64,000 nucleotides of DNA from Yponomeuta sedellus (lineage: Eukaryota > Arthropoda > Insecta > Lepidoptera > Yponomeutidae): contig OW203736.1 in NCBI GenBank assembly GCA_934045075.1, forward strand, positions 9,253,109-9,317,108. Direction: 5' to 3'. A program made the position numbers and the translations under genes. Below the pieces are notes generated by a model. It was not told the origin of the DNA. It did no database searches and was given only the letters and a program-made list of their open reading frames with translations. Each line of letters starts with the position of its first letter. Position 1 is the stretch's first letter. This document shows, one piece after another, positions 42,319 to 53,391 of this stretch.

Positions 42319-44076
42319 CGATTGTAGTTCCGCATCATCTTCCTGTGCGCGGGAGATAGTTAGGTAGTCGGGGGTTGCTGTGATCGATTCGATTCTGGAG
42401 AGAGCATCGGCAGTCAGGTTATCTTTGCCTGAAATATGCCTAATGTCTGTGGTATGAGATCCAGATAGGTGAATTGTCGAGGTGAGCAGCTTCGGTCTTT
42501 CTGGTTAAATGCGAATGTAATGGGTTTATGATCCGTAAATATAATGAAATGACGTCCCTCTACCATGTGCTTGAAGTGCCTGACAGCTTGATAGATGGCC
42601 AACAACTCTCTGTCGTAGGCGCTGTACTGTGTCTGAGGTTTGGTCAACTTCCTGGAGAAAAACGCTAGTGGTTGCCAGTTGTGGTCGACTTTTTGTTGGA
42701 GGACTGCGCCTATAGCGGTGTTGGAAGCGTCAGTAACAAGGGCGAGGGGCGCATTGAGAACAGGGTGGACAAGGATACTCTCCTTGTCCACCCTGTTCTC
42801 AATGCGCCCCTGACAGACTCGACTTGCACATTTCAAACGCCTGTAGTTGATCTGGTGTCCAAGTCAGAGAGTGATTGCCCTTGACATTTGGGCCAGCCAG
42901 CATATCGTGCAGTGGCGCCTGTTCTTCAGCAGCATTTGGCATAAATCGTCGGTAATAGTTCAACATGCCGAGGAATCTTCGCAAACCTTTCGCAGTGTTG
43001 GGCGGAGAGTACTGCTTGATAGCCGATATTTTATCATCCAGTGGTTGAGTGCCTTCAGCGGAAATTTTGTAGCCAAGGAAAGTTATTTCGCTTTCTCCGA
43101 AGCAACATTTTGATACGTTCAGGAGCATTCCATACTCACTGAGTCGCTGAAAAACCTTCTCGACGTGTGTGAGGTGCTCTTCATGGTTTCTCGAGTATAT
43201 TAGTATGTCGTCAATGTACGAGTAACAAAAATCCAAGCCTCGGAGCACTTCGTCAAGAAATCTTTGGAACGATTGTGCGGCGTTTCTCAGTCCAAATGAC
43301 ATGAAGGGAAATTCAAATAGTCCAAATGGTGTGGTTATTGCGGTTTTTGGAATATCGTCAGGACAAACGGGAATTTGATTGTATGCCTTTACAATGTCTA
43401 ATTTCGTAAATACTGTGCTTCCAGCTAGCCTCTGTGAAAAATCTTCGATATGACGTATCGGGTATCGATCCGGGACAGTGCGGTTGTTGAGAGCTCTGTA
43501 GTCTCCGCAGGGTCTCCAGCCGTCACCTTTCGGTGCTAAGTGGAGTGCGGAAGCCCACGGTGAATCTGAGCGGCGCGCCGTTCCAACCTGGACCATCTCC
43601 TCGAACTGGGCCTTGGCCACCTTCAGTCGATCTGGGGCGAGGCGTCTGGGTCTAGAGAAAACTGGTGGGCCAGGTGTGGTGCGGATGTAGTGAACTGTCG
43701 TGTGTTTCACCTGCCTGTCAATGCCAGAGGGTTTCGCAAGTTCCTGGTATTGGGCCAAAAGCTGGTGATATTTGCTCAATCCCGAGACGGCCTTCACGCT
43801 GGGTGTGTTGCACAGCTTGAGTGTGCCTGCCGCGGTAAGCGTAGTGACGCTGTCTAGGAGACGTTGGTTTTGGCAGTCCACTAGTAAACCGAAATGGGAT
43901 AAGAAATCTGCGCCGATTATTGGTCTGTCTACGTCGGCCACGACAAAGTTCCAAGTAAAATCTCTGCGCAGGCCTAGGTTAAGGTACATTTTCATTATGC
44001 CGTACGTTTTGATTGGCGTGCCATTGGCTGCTGACAGATTGTATTCGGTTGTTGGTTTTCTAGGCTCTTGCGGGGT
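42319..44076 (-). pseudogene. Ty3/gypsy protease-RT-RNase H
   Basis: The minus strand, starting [19 protein letters not shown], is the end of the protease region, with [16 protein letters not shown]. The RT follows: [72 protein letters not shown] (catalytic YIDD) and [14 protein letters not shown]. The frame ends at 42799. In the next frame the RNase H reads LALVTDASNTAIGAVLQQ, DRELLAIYQAVRHF and IIFTDHKPITFAF. The break is caused by a 31-bp inverted duplication (42745-42811). No gag is present, and the protease start is cut by the LTR mini-element at 44077. Confidence 0.9.
42745..42811. repeat. Perfect 31-bp hairpin, 5-nt loop, inside gypsy RNase H
   Basis: Left arm 42745-42775, loop TACTC, right arm 42781-42811, complementary at all 31 positions. 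The left arm carries the expected coding sequence for [10 protein letters not shown] (minus strand). The right arm is an inverted copy inserted after CKSSLS and shifts the frame. Confidence 0.97.
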
Positions 44077-44884
44077 ACTATAGGGAAGAGCGGGTGATCG
44101 TGCTCTTCCACTATAAAGGGAAATTTTCCGCCAGGCAGATCGTATGCCTGGGGACGGCCGGTCCAACTATTGTAAGTCGGACATTATATTTATGATATGT
44201 CATTGAAACACTTTGATTGCGCGATGCAGGAATGTTGGAGTTTGTAGTGCGCGCGCAGACTTGACATGTGCTCGCCACATCACTCCCCTTCAAGACCGTA
44301 GCTACGCATAGCTAGGTCTGATAGGTATCGAAGTCTGTGCTCTAAAGCCTGCAAGTGCCAGGTGACGCTGAGTCAGTGAGTCGACTAGCGGTTGAGGGTG
44401 TTCGGCGGCTAACAGTCACTTCACCGGCGACAGTACCATGGAGACCGCGCATGTGGTAGGAACCGGTGAAGGCTGCTGTACCCTGGCAACGTGTGCTGTT
44501 GATGTGTGGCTGCCGTGCCGAGAGGTTGGAGGAAGATCACCATCAGTCCCAGTAGTCGGTGCGTTGACTGAAGTGGAACTGATGAAGTGAGAGGGAAGAA
44601 TGCTGGCCTTGCTTTTAGACTAATGTATGTGGAGTGCTGCGAGAGCGAAGGAAGGTTGACTATGTTCTGTCAGGGGTCACCACTATAGGGAAGAGCGGGT
44701 GATCGTGCTCTTCTACTATAAAGGGAAATTTCCCGCCAGGCAGATCGTATGCCTGGGGACGGCCGGTCCGACTATTGTTAGTCGGACGTTATATTTATGC
44801 TATGTCATTGAAACACTTTGATTGCGCGATGCAGGAATTTTGGAGTTTGTAGTGCGCGCGCAGACTTGACATGTGCTCGCCACA
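44077..44884 (-). mobile_element. LTR-leader-LTR mini-element (TRIM-like)
   Basis: Two direct repeats of 203 bp (44682-44884 and 44077-44279) flank about 400 bp. On the minus strand each begins TGTGGCGAGCACATGTCAAG and ends CTTCCCTATAGT. The upstream one is followed by a primer-site-like GGTGACCCCTGACAG. The downstream one is preceded by a polypurine tract TTGAAGGGGAGTGA. That is the minimal set of cis sites for reverse transcription, with no coding region. LTR identity is about 96% by eye (eight or so differences). It abuts the gypsy protease on one side and unrelated DNA on the other; no target duplication was found, so one flank was probably lost. Confidence 0.8.
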
Positions 44885-45374
44885 CACTGTACTAATGTAG
44901 GGAACATAAGATTATTACCACTGTGCAAACAAAGAGGATCATAAACCAAAAAATAAATCGTGGTATAAATAGATCGATAGAATATTCTTTATTGCAAACA
45001 CCTCTAGATTTCTTACCTGTAGAATTGAGCCGAGCTGTGCTAAATCTGTAAACCACACATTTATCCTCTTAGCGGCACTGTTGATGTATGTAAATGGTAA
45101 TATCTAATGCAAACTACAGTCTACTCTCTATCTGATAAGGTTTCATCCTGATGTGTGACTATGAGCTTTAAAATAATGTATGAAGAGCGCATATTCCTTT
45201 GAGGAAAAATTGCTTAATAAGGCAAAACATAGCAAGTAATGACACTCACTTGGCTTTTAAATTGTTCTAAGATAATTTTTCCTTAAAGTTAGCCTGCATT
45301 CAGCATCCTAATGGAGTGAAACAATACAAAATATGGTACAGACGTTAATTGGCAGTGGCCAGCAAATCAACAAT
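44885..45374. other. LINE tail and unassigned sequence
   Basis: 44960-45005 is a minus-strand LINE-like end (TGCAATAAAGAATATTCTAT on that strand). The rest is unassigned. No gypsy gag lies here, although this is where it would be expected. Confidence 0.4.
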
Positions 45375-45595
45375 CATTATCAACCAAGTCCGGGTTGGTG
45401 GAGGATTGTAAGACAGTGACGGGCCTTACTGTCAGAAGTTATCAAGCCGGCCATAAGGCCTCTGAGATGGCTTAACGACTGCCATTATATGACAGCCGGC
45501 ACCAACGGCTTAACGTGCCTTGCGAAGCACGGAAGCGCTCGGAAAAATGCCACTAGCGGTAGTCATGGGACGCTCATCCATCTTGTTCCTGACCG
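45375..45595 (-). repeat. Repeat family D, copy
   Basis: AAGTCCGGGTTGGTGGAGGA, GACAGTGACGGGCCTTACTG and GACAGCCGGCACCAACGGCT, closely matching 58370-58715. The tail end is missing. Confidence 0.7.
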
Positions 45596-46299
45596 CGCTT
45601 GTTGTTATACAACAATTTGTTGTTATTGTTGTTGTTATACAACAATACTTTGGTTCAATTTGAAATGTTTGATGACAATTAGTAATTGGACTAGGTAGGC
45701 AGAAATCATAATTTATAAAATGTTGTGCTTGCAAAAAATATTGAACACATAATGTTTAGTGATTGCCCATGTTCAGTGTATGAGAAAATGCATGTTTGGT
45801 ATTGATAACAAGTATTTCTTAATTGAATTTACTGACTTCATAGAGTATGATAGTAGTAAATTTTATAATGCTTTGTATGCTTCATGTGCAACAGTTGGTA
45901 CTAAACATATCATAATAATGTTACAATAGCGCATTCAATTAACCATGTAGTTAAAGGGTGATGATAATAATGAGCAGTTTTTTAAAACCCATCACAGACA
46001 TTGTGGGTTCCATTCATCAAGCGACAATTAAAATGTTTTATAACATTATTTTTACTTGATTAAGCGCTCAAGACTTAATTGCAGACAATATAGAGAAACT
46101 GGCTGTACTAGCTACTAAATTAAAATTATAGTCCTAGATAAATTCACACAAAGATCACAAATTCGCTTATCTAAACCACAAAAGCAAACTAAACATTTGG
46201 TGCACATATTACTATCACCCCATTTAGACCAAATGGAACATCAAGCGCTCAGCTCTAGTTAGTTAGTTAGTTACACCTGAGATTTCCGCACTTAGCCTC
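45596..46299. other. Unassigned, with a TTG-rich patch
   Basis: 45600-45655 repeats TTGTTGTTATACAACAA words twice. No gene is seen. Confidence 0.4.
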
Positions 46300-46530
46300 A
46301 TAGTTGGGCCATTGTACCTAGCAAGCGCTGAGGTACGCTAACACCTCAGACACTAGGGTTTCCTTACGATGTTTTCCGTCACCGTCAGCAAGTAGTATTG
46401 CTACTATAATTTCACAAATGTAGGTACATAACTTAGAAAACAAAGTCATTGGTACATGCCGGGGTTCGAACCCACGACCTCCCGATTGAGAAGCCGGAGT
46501 TCTACACCGCTCCGCTACCACCGCTCCCGC
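46300..46530 (-). repeat. SINE family B, copy
   Basis: The minus strand has a tRNA-like head (GGGAGCGGTGGTAGCGGAGC, then B-box GTGGGTTCGAACCCCGGC) and a body with GGAAAACATCGTAAGGAAAC. The RTE-like tail seen at 12920 is absent here. Confidence 0.72.
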
Positions 46531-46607
46531 GCTCAGCTCTAAGTAGGGCTTAATGTAACTTAAAATGGCAAACTGCAATGTTCGGGATGTGGACGCTATT
46601 AGCCATG

Positions 46608-46870
46608 TACAGTCTATTGTTTCTTACTTGTCCAATTTAGTAAACAATTTAGTGTCCAATTTAGTACCCTTAAACTGTGACTTTTTAGTCCAAAACTGCC
46701 ATATTTCCATAAATGAAGTAACCTGGAACACTCTTTTAGATAACACGCTGCCAATTTTATAAACATAGTTCATGAATTTGCGAGAATATGTCTAGTTTAG
46801 GCATCTAATCTCAATTTTAAGGTTAGAATCTTGTTTACTAAATTGGACAAGTAATAATAAATAGGCTGTA
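46608..46870. mobile_element. MITE family A, copy 2
   Basis: TACAGTCTATTGTTTCTTAC at one end and GTAATAATAAATAGGCTGTA at the other. The interior (TAACACGCTGCCAATTTTAT) matches 9453-9720. An internal duplication of GTCCAATTTAGTA distinguishes it. Confidence 0.87.
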
Positions 46871-48085
46871 CTTGGAAACCTGGTGCACATGGAACACTAA
46901 TGCTTGGATGCAATAATAACCCCACAAAATCGAGTCTAGTAGTCGATTCAGCCATCGTTAAGTATTTCATTAGTTCCGCTTTTTTTAAACTGTCATAGTC
47001 CTCCCCCACTTCGGCCATTCTCATAAAGCCAAGTTGAAGTCAGGTTTTTTCTGTGTATGTATTATATTCATATAAACACGACTGCTGCTTATAAGCAGAT
47101 GGGACTGCAGCATTTGTTTACCACTGCACAGCCGTAACATCCATGGTAGTAATTTGTTGCATTACCAAAGTAAACCTTGCGTCTGGCGTGATATTCCCCA
47201 AGCGTGACCTTCCGATAATTGCCGTGAATAACAACGCTCTTCTTATAATGGCTTTTCGAGTGGCCGCGTTAAATGCCGTGTGGTATTGTTCTATCTTGCC
47301 CTCCCACGCCTGGGTATTTTCGGATATCTTCATGGAAAATCCAGCGGGGGGATTAAAACCCATTGTTTTTGTCCCGTAGTGATACTTTAGAAGACTATAC
47401 TGCATTGGCCAAAGCCGCTGATTGGAAACTAGTTGATTCAGTGTAATAATCAATCTATTATTTTCTGTAAAGCATTGATGCCCGCAATAACGCATACAAT
47501 GGTCTAAAATAGTTTCCTATTGGCATGAGAAAGAGATGTCCTAAAATCATATAGAGACGCCCAGTCCAGGAGGAAGTCGCCAGCATCGCCACAAATATGA
47601 AAAGCTTGAATTGGGCTGCTATGGTAGTCTGTTTCGAAAGTCCCATTTCTCTCCCTAACAGGGATAACCGACAATGATGATGATTGTTTCTCGCCTGATC
47701 ATCATAAATTGATCTAATGTTCAACCTTGTTATACCAGATGTAGGATTTTAATTCCAGAATTTTTGCGTAATGGGTCGTAAACGGCGTGCTATCGCGAAA
47801 TCCCTGTGGATGTAACGCACAATTTATAACCGATGAAATAGTCTATTCACTCGCTCAATAAATATCACGGAACTCGTTTCTCAAGTGAGATAGCCACCAT
47901 CTGTAGTGGACTTTGCAGCTGGAACTACATCGCCTGTTTATTCTTTCCGGGATTGAACGTAGGTCGAAATGATTGTGAATAAAAATAAATCCCCGTTTAA
48001 GCCAGACAGCCGAACACTTCTAGGCATTACAAAAGGATTGATCAGGGGCCTAATTATGCGTACTGGATCCTGACGTTTGCGATAG
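46871..48085. other. Unassigned; overlapping open frames on both strands
   Basis: 47118-47495 (minus, 125 codons) and 47143-47379 (plus, 78 codons) overlap, and 47458-47724 (minus, 88 codons) follows. The minus protein has WEGKIEQYHTAFNAATRKAI and ITPDARFTLVMQQITTMDV but no motif I recognise. It may be a decayed mobile element. Confidence 0.3.
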
Positions 48086-48125
48086 CAATCGTGCTACTGT
48101 ATGGAGTTTGACAGTAGCACGATTG
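48086..48125. repeat. Perfect 15-bp hairpin, 10-nt loop
   Basis: CAATCGTGCTACTGT, loop ATGGAGTTTG, then the exact complement. Confidence 0.9.
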
Positions 48126-48204
48126 TCTTCGGTCAGGATATGATGCGCGTAATATAGTAGCAGAGACACTCCGCTGATGTTGAGCGAAACTGTTAACAGT
48201 TAAA

Positions 48205-48270
48205 ACCCTAGTTTCTCGTAAATCTGCTATTAACTGGCAGTAATTGTTTTTATCGTATGCACTTTACCGA
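48205..48270. repeat. Foldback family P, diverged fragment
   Basis: CCCTAGTTTCTCGTAAATCT, then GTATGCACTTTACCG, parallels half of the 10923-11056 copy. Confidence 0.45.
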
Positions 48271-48333
48271 ACCGAAAACTTATTACATGATCAGCCGGCA
48301 TGATATCACCTCCATAGAAGAGGCACATATTGG

Positions 48334-48603
48334 TCAGACATGGATTAATAAGCCAACCGCCAACAGTGAAGTAATATGATGAGAAACAGCAGGCATATCA
48401 TGCACTTTACAAATCTCACATCTCGCCACAAGATCTATAAGCCGTCTACCTGCCGCTCTAACTGAAACGCCACACCAAAATAGACTGAATGAATAAAGCC
48501 CGCCTTCGGATCCACATAAAAACCGTCTAGCTGTGCCGTCGACACTTTTTGGTGACCTCGCCATTGGTAACATGACGTGATACTCTAATGTTTTGTAAAT
48601 CAC
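48334..48603 (-). other. Open frame, possibly a retroelement integrase-type remnant
   Basis: 89 codons. FWCGVSVRAAGRRLIDLVAR followed by CEICKVHDMPAVSHH loosely resembles the YW-G-M...C-x2-C end of an integrase zinc finger. The evidence is thin; it may be chance. Confidence 0.22.
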
Positions 48604-50984
48604 GTAACATTACTTCTCCGTAGAGTATGTAGTTTACTCATTATTACCAATAATTCAGAGAATTATTGAACATTTCTTTCTATAATTTCTGACTATTATC
48701 CAAAGAGCAGAGTCACACATGTGATATAATAAACCTAGCAGGCCCTCAATAGGGAAGTGCTCCAAATGCGTATAACCAAGGCGGTCGTCCCCACTGCTGA
48801 CGTTCGGAAACTAGCTAAGTACGAGCGAAATCGACTTCTAAATGAGCATTGAATAGCTTTTCGCACATTTTAAAGATTAATAAAATTTGTCCGCAATCAC
48901 CGAGTCACATGAAAGAAGTAATTCCTGATTTGTAGAACAAGTATATACGACTTCACGGACGGATGCCACGGTCACAGGTCAGATTGGTAAGAATCTTTGC
49001 CTTGGATCAGCATTTGGAGGAGGGAGACATAAAAGACAGTCATGTGCATACATGACTGTGAGACTGGCATACGTTGCTACGATATAGTGTTAATAAACTC
49101 ATAAAAGCTAAAAAAATAAATCACCTTCGCTCATATCTCAATGATCCCGGGGTGCGGTGTGTCCTAACGATATATCATAAACGTAAACAGTGAATGTTGG
49201 CAGACCGCCCCCGATCGCTTGATTAATACTCAAGCTATATTTGTGTCGCTGGGTGTTACAGGTCTCTTTTTAATGTAATCGAACGAACGTGACGGGCGTT
49301 GAGTTTGGTACCCTATTTTTTTGCCAAGAATTTGTGGCTCGATTTGGTTGGATGCGTGTGAAACTGCAAGTCGTAAATCTGCTGGTGTTCACTGGTGTAG
49401 TCATGGCATTATTCAAACGGTCCTACAAATCTCATAATCTTTACCACGCCATTATAATTTACAGACCTGAGCTACTGCAACAAAAAATTATGTGATATAC
49501 AATGTGCACGTAATGACGAAGGCAACATCATTTGCCTCGTAATTTGTTTAGTCATCTTTTTATTAGTAGCTATTGTTTCGTGTTCCCACTAACGTAGCAC
49601 TAATCGGCATATACTTCTCAGGGTGTTGTTCCCAAAACAGAATTTCTGTTGGAATGTATTGTAATGCAAAAACTTCGCCAGACGAAACTGATTGCCAGAT
49701 CTTTGCATCGGGCGGAGCATTCCATGAATGACGAAATGTCGCTGCGATATGCTCTTTTTAAAATCATCAAGACATTATGTCGGAATGAATTTGGATTTCC
49801 ACATCAACATAACAATAAATATACTGACAAAGTTTCTGACTGTTCCATTCGTTATGCAGTTTTAGGAATCTTCAGGTTGTTTGTTGTTAAACTCGTTATT
49901 GTCTTTGAATGGATATCAGAAGTCTATTCTTTCTTGGATCTTTTAATGCAGCATTGCAGTAACGATATGAAACGTCGAAAAAATCACATTTAAAAGCCAC
50001 ATTTAAAAGTAAACTTGAATGTTATTCATCAAACTGGATTTTGTTCTCATCAGCTACTGCTGCAGCTACTTCCTTTTCTTCTTATCCACCTTTATTATTA
50101 AACCAGCTAGATAGTGTCCTGACCTCTCGCTTTAAGGTGTGCGATTATGAATGACATATCTTTTCGAATCATCTGAATTTATAATATTTATTTTCGAATA
50201 CAAGATTTGTAAATTACTATCATTAATTTTCAAATAAGTTTTACTAATAATATTATTAACTTACTAACCTCCGCGAATCCAATGCACGCATACATGAATG
50301 AAAGCGAGCCATTTTCGAATATTTCGAATGTTGAGATGTAGTTGAGTGACTGTCGAGATGCCCCGAGTCGGACTCAGTTTCGGAAATAATTGCTCTGTCT
50401 CTCTCATTTCGCTTGCTTTAGTGGTAGTATTCGAAAACACATCTACTGACGAAAAGACAGTCATTTGGAATAAATTCATATCAGCCCAATTTTCGAAAAC
50501 GCTCGAGTTGAGTCTCGCGATTTTCAAAAACATGAGTCGCGTGCGTTTAATTCGTTCAGTGCTGTCTTCACAATATTGTTTTCACGCAAATGAAACTGCA
50601 TTAAATTACTTAACTTTTTTTTTTGTAACTTTTTCGAATAACAAAGATTATTTTCGAAAAATTGGAATTATTGCCATGTGTTTTCCGAAAACGCCCATCT
50701 AAGTTCTGTGTAGTCAACGAAATTGCAAGTTTACATGATATACCTTCCGTCCCAAACAACTCCGCTCGTCATAACTTCGTTCCTTCACCGAACAATTATT
50801 TGGCTCGAATGGAACTCGAACGCGGCAGTAAACACTAATTGATCCCAATAAAGCAAAAGTTAATTGGCTAGACGATGGTACAAGTGAGAGAGGATGCAAT
50901 GTGATCGTTTATACAGTGTTTTTATTGATTCTGGATATTAGCATTGTTACAAGTACTACATTGTGAGATTTTTTTTACGTAGCC
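48604..50984. other. Unassigned
   Basis: Open frames at 49289-49495, 49649-49993 and 50346-50702 carry no motif I recognise. No repeats were matched. Confidence 0.35.
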
Positions 50985-51145
50985 TCTTAGTTTGTGTCCC
51001 ACTGTTGGGCAAAAGCCTCCCCCAATTCAGTCAAGAGTTTCCTGTCCTGGGCCACCTCAGACCACTCCGGCAGATGGTTGTCGAGATCATCTCTCCACCG
51101 TCTTCTAGGCCGGCCTCGATTTCGATTTCGTGAGATTAAAACGTT
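50985..51145 (-). pseudogene. RTE-type LINE C-terminal fragment
   Basis: The minus strand encodes RNRGRPRRRWRDDLDNHLPE, then WSEVAQDRKLLTELGEAFAQ and QWDTN, a typical terminal RTE reading (GRP..RW.DD...A.DR..W......AQQW). Confidence 0.75.
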
Positions 51146-52379
51146 GAAATTAAATGAAATGAAAAGGTTTTAGGCAAAGTAGCGCAGAAACTGCGGCTTA
51201 ATGAACGTTTCAATTCAAACTAGGTGTCCATTTCAAAATATAGATCATTTTGGAGAAAAAATGGACAAAAACTCCAAACTTAGTCTAATCAAAGTCCTTA
51301 ATTATAACAGAGTTTACATAATTATTATAAAACAGAACGCGTGCATTGTACTGACTTTAATTTCAAACATCCTTGTCATCAATTAATTACATCGTTTGAC
51401 TGTCAAGTCATTATTTCTTTAATTGTTTTTTTAGATACTAATTTTTCATCCTTATTGTTCTGAATTAGGTTTCACTTAGAAACTTTGGGCATTTTGAGAA
51501 AATACTTACTGAAGCCTGTTTGGAACAATGCAACCTAGTCTTGTGACTAAAAAACGCTTCAACCTGAGACGTTATCGGTGTCTGTCACGGACGTTACCCG
51601 AAATCTGACGCACAGTTTATTACCATTTATTTTCATCTATGTTACAGTTGTTTACATAGATATATGGTAATAAATCGATCATTGCCAATTATCGGTCAGC
51701 ATGCCATAACATGTAATGAAAGATATACAAACCGGGATTTTTCCATGATCAAATAAATTCAACTAAGCAAAAATATTTTCTAGGAAATAACATAAATGTT
51801 GATTTGAGAAACGCCTTTTTTGAAACCACTTGTCAGCTTTTACAAAATTCATTAGAAAGCTTCTGATACGTTTTAGGGTTCCGTAGTCATCAAGGAACAC
51901 TTATAGTTTCACCATCTCCGTTCGTCTGTCTGTATCTCCGCGGCCTTTATAATATTTAACATCTTAACACTTTTTATTATTATTATTTTTATACCGGTCA
52001 ACCACAACCTGCAACTATAACGTCTCTCTGGACTGGACACAGTTATTACGTTGCCTAAGTCTTGTATTGTAAAAATCATTAAGATACGTATTCAATAGGA
52101 AAAATACACGTGATTTTAAGTCTTTTTTGACTCGCCTACGCTATAGTGAATTAATTCACATATCGTTTGAATTGATCGTTTAAAAATATTGTGGGTGTAG
52201 AAAGTTTTTTTTGTTGTGGTGGGTTCCGTTCAAATTTTTGTTCAAGCAGGGCGTCCTAAACATGATTAGGTGGCTTTGAGTGTATTAGTACGTAGCTATA
52301 AAACTACTAATTCTTTCAGTTATATTGTTATAATTCCGAACTCTGTCGCTTGAAAGTTACGTCACAATATAGATGTACA
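51146..52379. other. Unassigned, one repeat piece
   Basis: 51878-51960 (TTTTAGGGTTCCGTAGTCAT) shares its opening with the 22985-23395 repeat. A loose inverted repeat (TTTATTACCAT ... ATGGTAATAAA) lies at 51617-51677. No gene is seen. Confidence 0.4.
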
Positions 52380-52470
52380 ATTGTATAACATTACTTAGAT
52401 TTAAGAATCATGGTTGCAATATTTTTCTGGTTGTGCAATAAAGTGTTTTCTTCTATCTATCTACACCATC
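52380..52470 (+). repeat. LINE 3' end with (CTAT)n tail
   Basis: TGTATAACATTACTTAGATT then GGTTGTGCAATAAAGTGTTT and CTATCTATCTAC. The same sequence, opposite strand, is at 61987-62075. Confidence 0.75.
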
Positions 52471-53295
52471 TTTGATCTGGTGTGCAAACGGTGCCACTTA
52501 AACATGTTGTGCATCTATACAGATGCTAAAGCGTATATTTAATTTTGATGATTAATTCAGTCACACGTTGGGAGTAGGGAACGCCCTAGCCAAAACAGGC
52601 CGTGACATATTGCGTAACGATCACAGGAAAAATGTGCGTTACCCAACTTGTTAGTGCTTCGATTGTCCCAGCGCCAACACTGAGTGTATGAAACTGCAGG
52701 CCACCATTGACACATTATTCTTGCAATGGTCTCCCGCTGTCCGATGACTCAGCATTTGACCAAATCACGCTTCTTGCTGGCGCGTATCATCCGCGATTCG
52801 TTCTCAATGGCATAGGTTTTTACCGCAAGATAGGCTACACCAGATGGCCCGTCTTAGCTTGTATTGGCCGGTAGCACATCGTGGTAACCGTACGACACGA
52901 CATTGCACGCACGACATTGTTTGACTTGTATTCATATAACGTTCGCACAACGGCCTTTGTACATGTACTACCAGTACGATGATATGATTCGAAACTGGTC
53001 ATTCTTTGTGTAATTGTGTGCGACAGTGATAAATAAAGTTTTGAGCTACAGCTGCTGTAGTGCTCCAAATTGTATCGACTGTCACACATGCTACAGAATT
53101 TTCTGCGATGTAACATTGCTACATGGACGTTGTTTATCTTAAGACTGCGTTGTTTATTTCGGCTGACTATTCCACGATTGAAAACGGAACATAGTTTTGA
53201 TCATGGAAGAACATGAAGGGTTTGCTGGTAGAGATTTCTGGTGAAATAAACTTTGTGTTTTGTGCGTACAATAATGTTAAGTATGTATAGCATAC
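52471..53295. other. Unassigned
   Basis: The open frame at 52835-53116 (minus) has no motif. No repeats recognised. Confidence 0.35.
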
Positions 53296-53391
53296 CTGAA
53301 TCTCCCACCCCCATCTTCCCCAAGTTGGAGCAGAATCTGGGCAGCCTCAAACAGCTCAGTATGGTATGGCCTATACTTCGGTCGAGATCTG
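53296..53391 (-). CDS. Orphan exon candidate
   Basis: A GC-rich 96-nt block on the minus strand bounded by CTAATTTAACAG and a GTATGC donor, phase 2 at both ends (a symmetrical exon). It reads RSRPKYRPYHTELFEAAQIL, then LQLGEDGGGRFR, with codon use like that of the REPTOR-BP exons and unlike the AT-rich surroundings. Protein not recognised, and partner exons are not in view. The plus strand is also open, so a chance frame cannot be excluded. Confidence 0.35.

Noticed and set aside
46871..48604. Bacterial or viral DNA insertion
   Set aside because: Open frames on both strands suggested it, but no gene order, ribosome-binding sites or recognised protein supports it.
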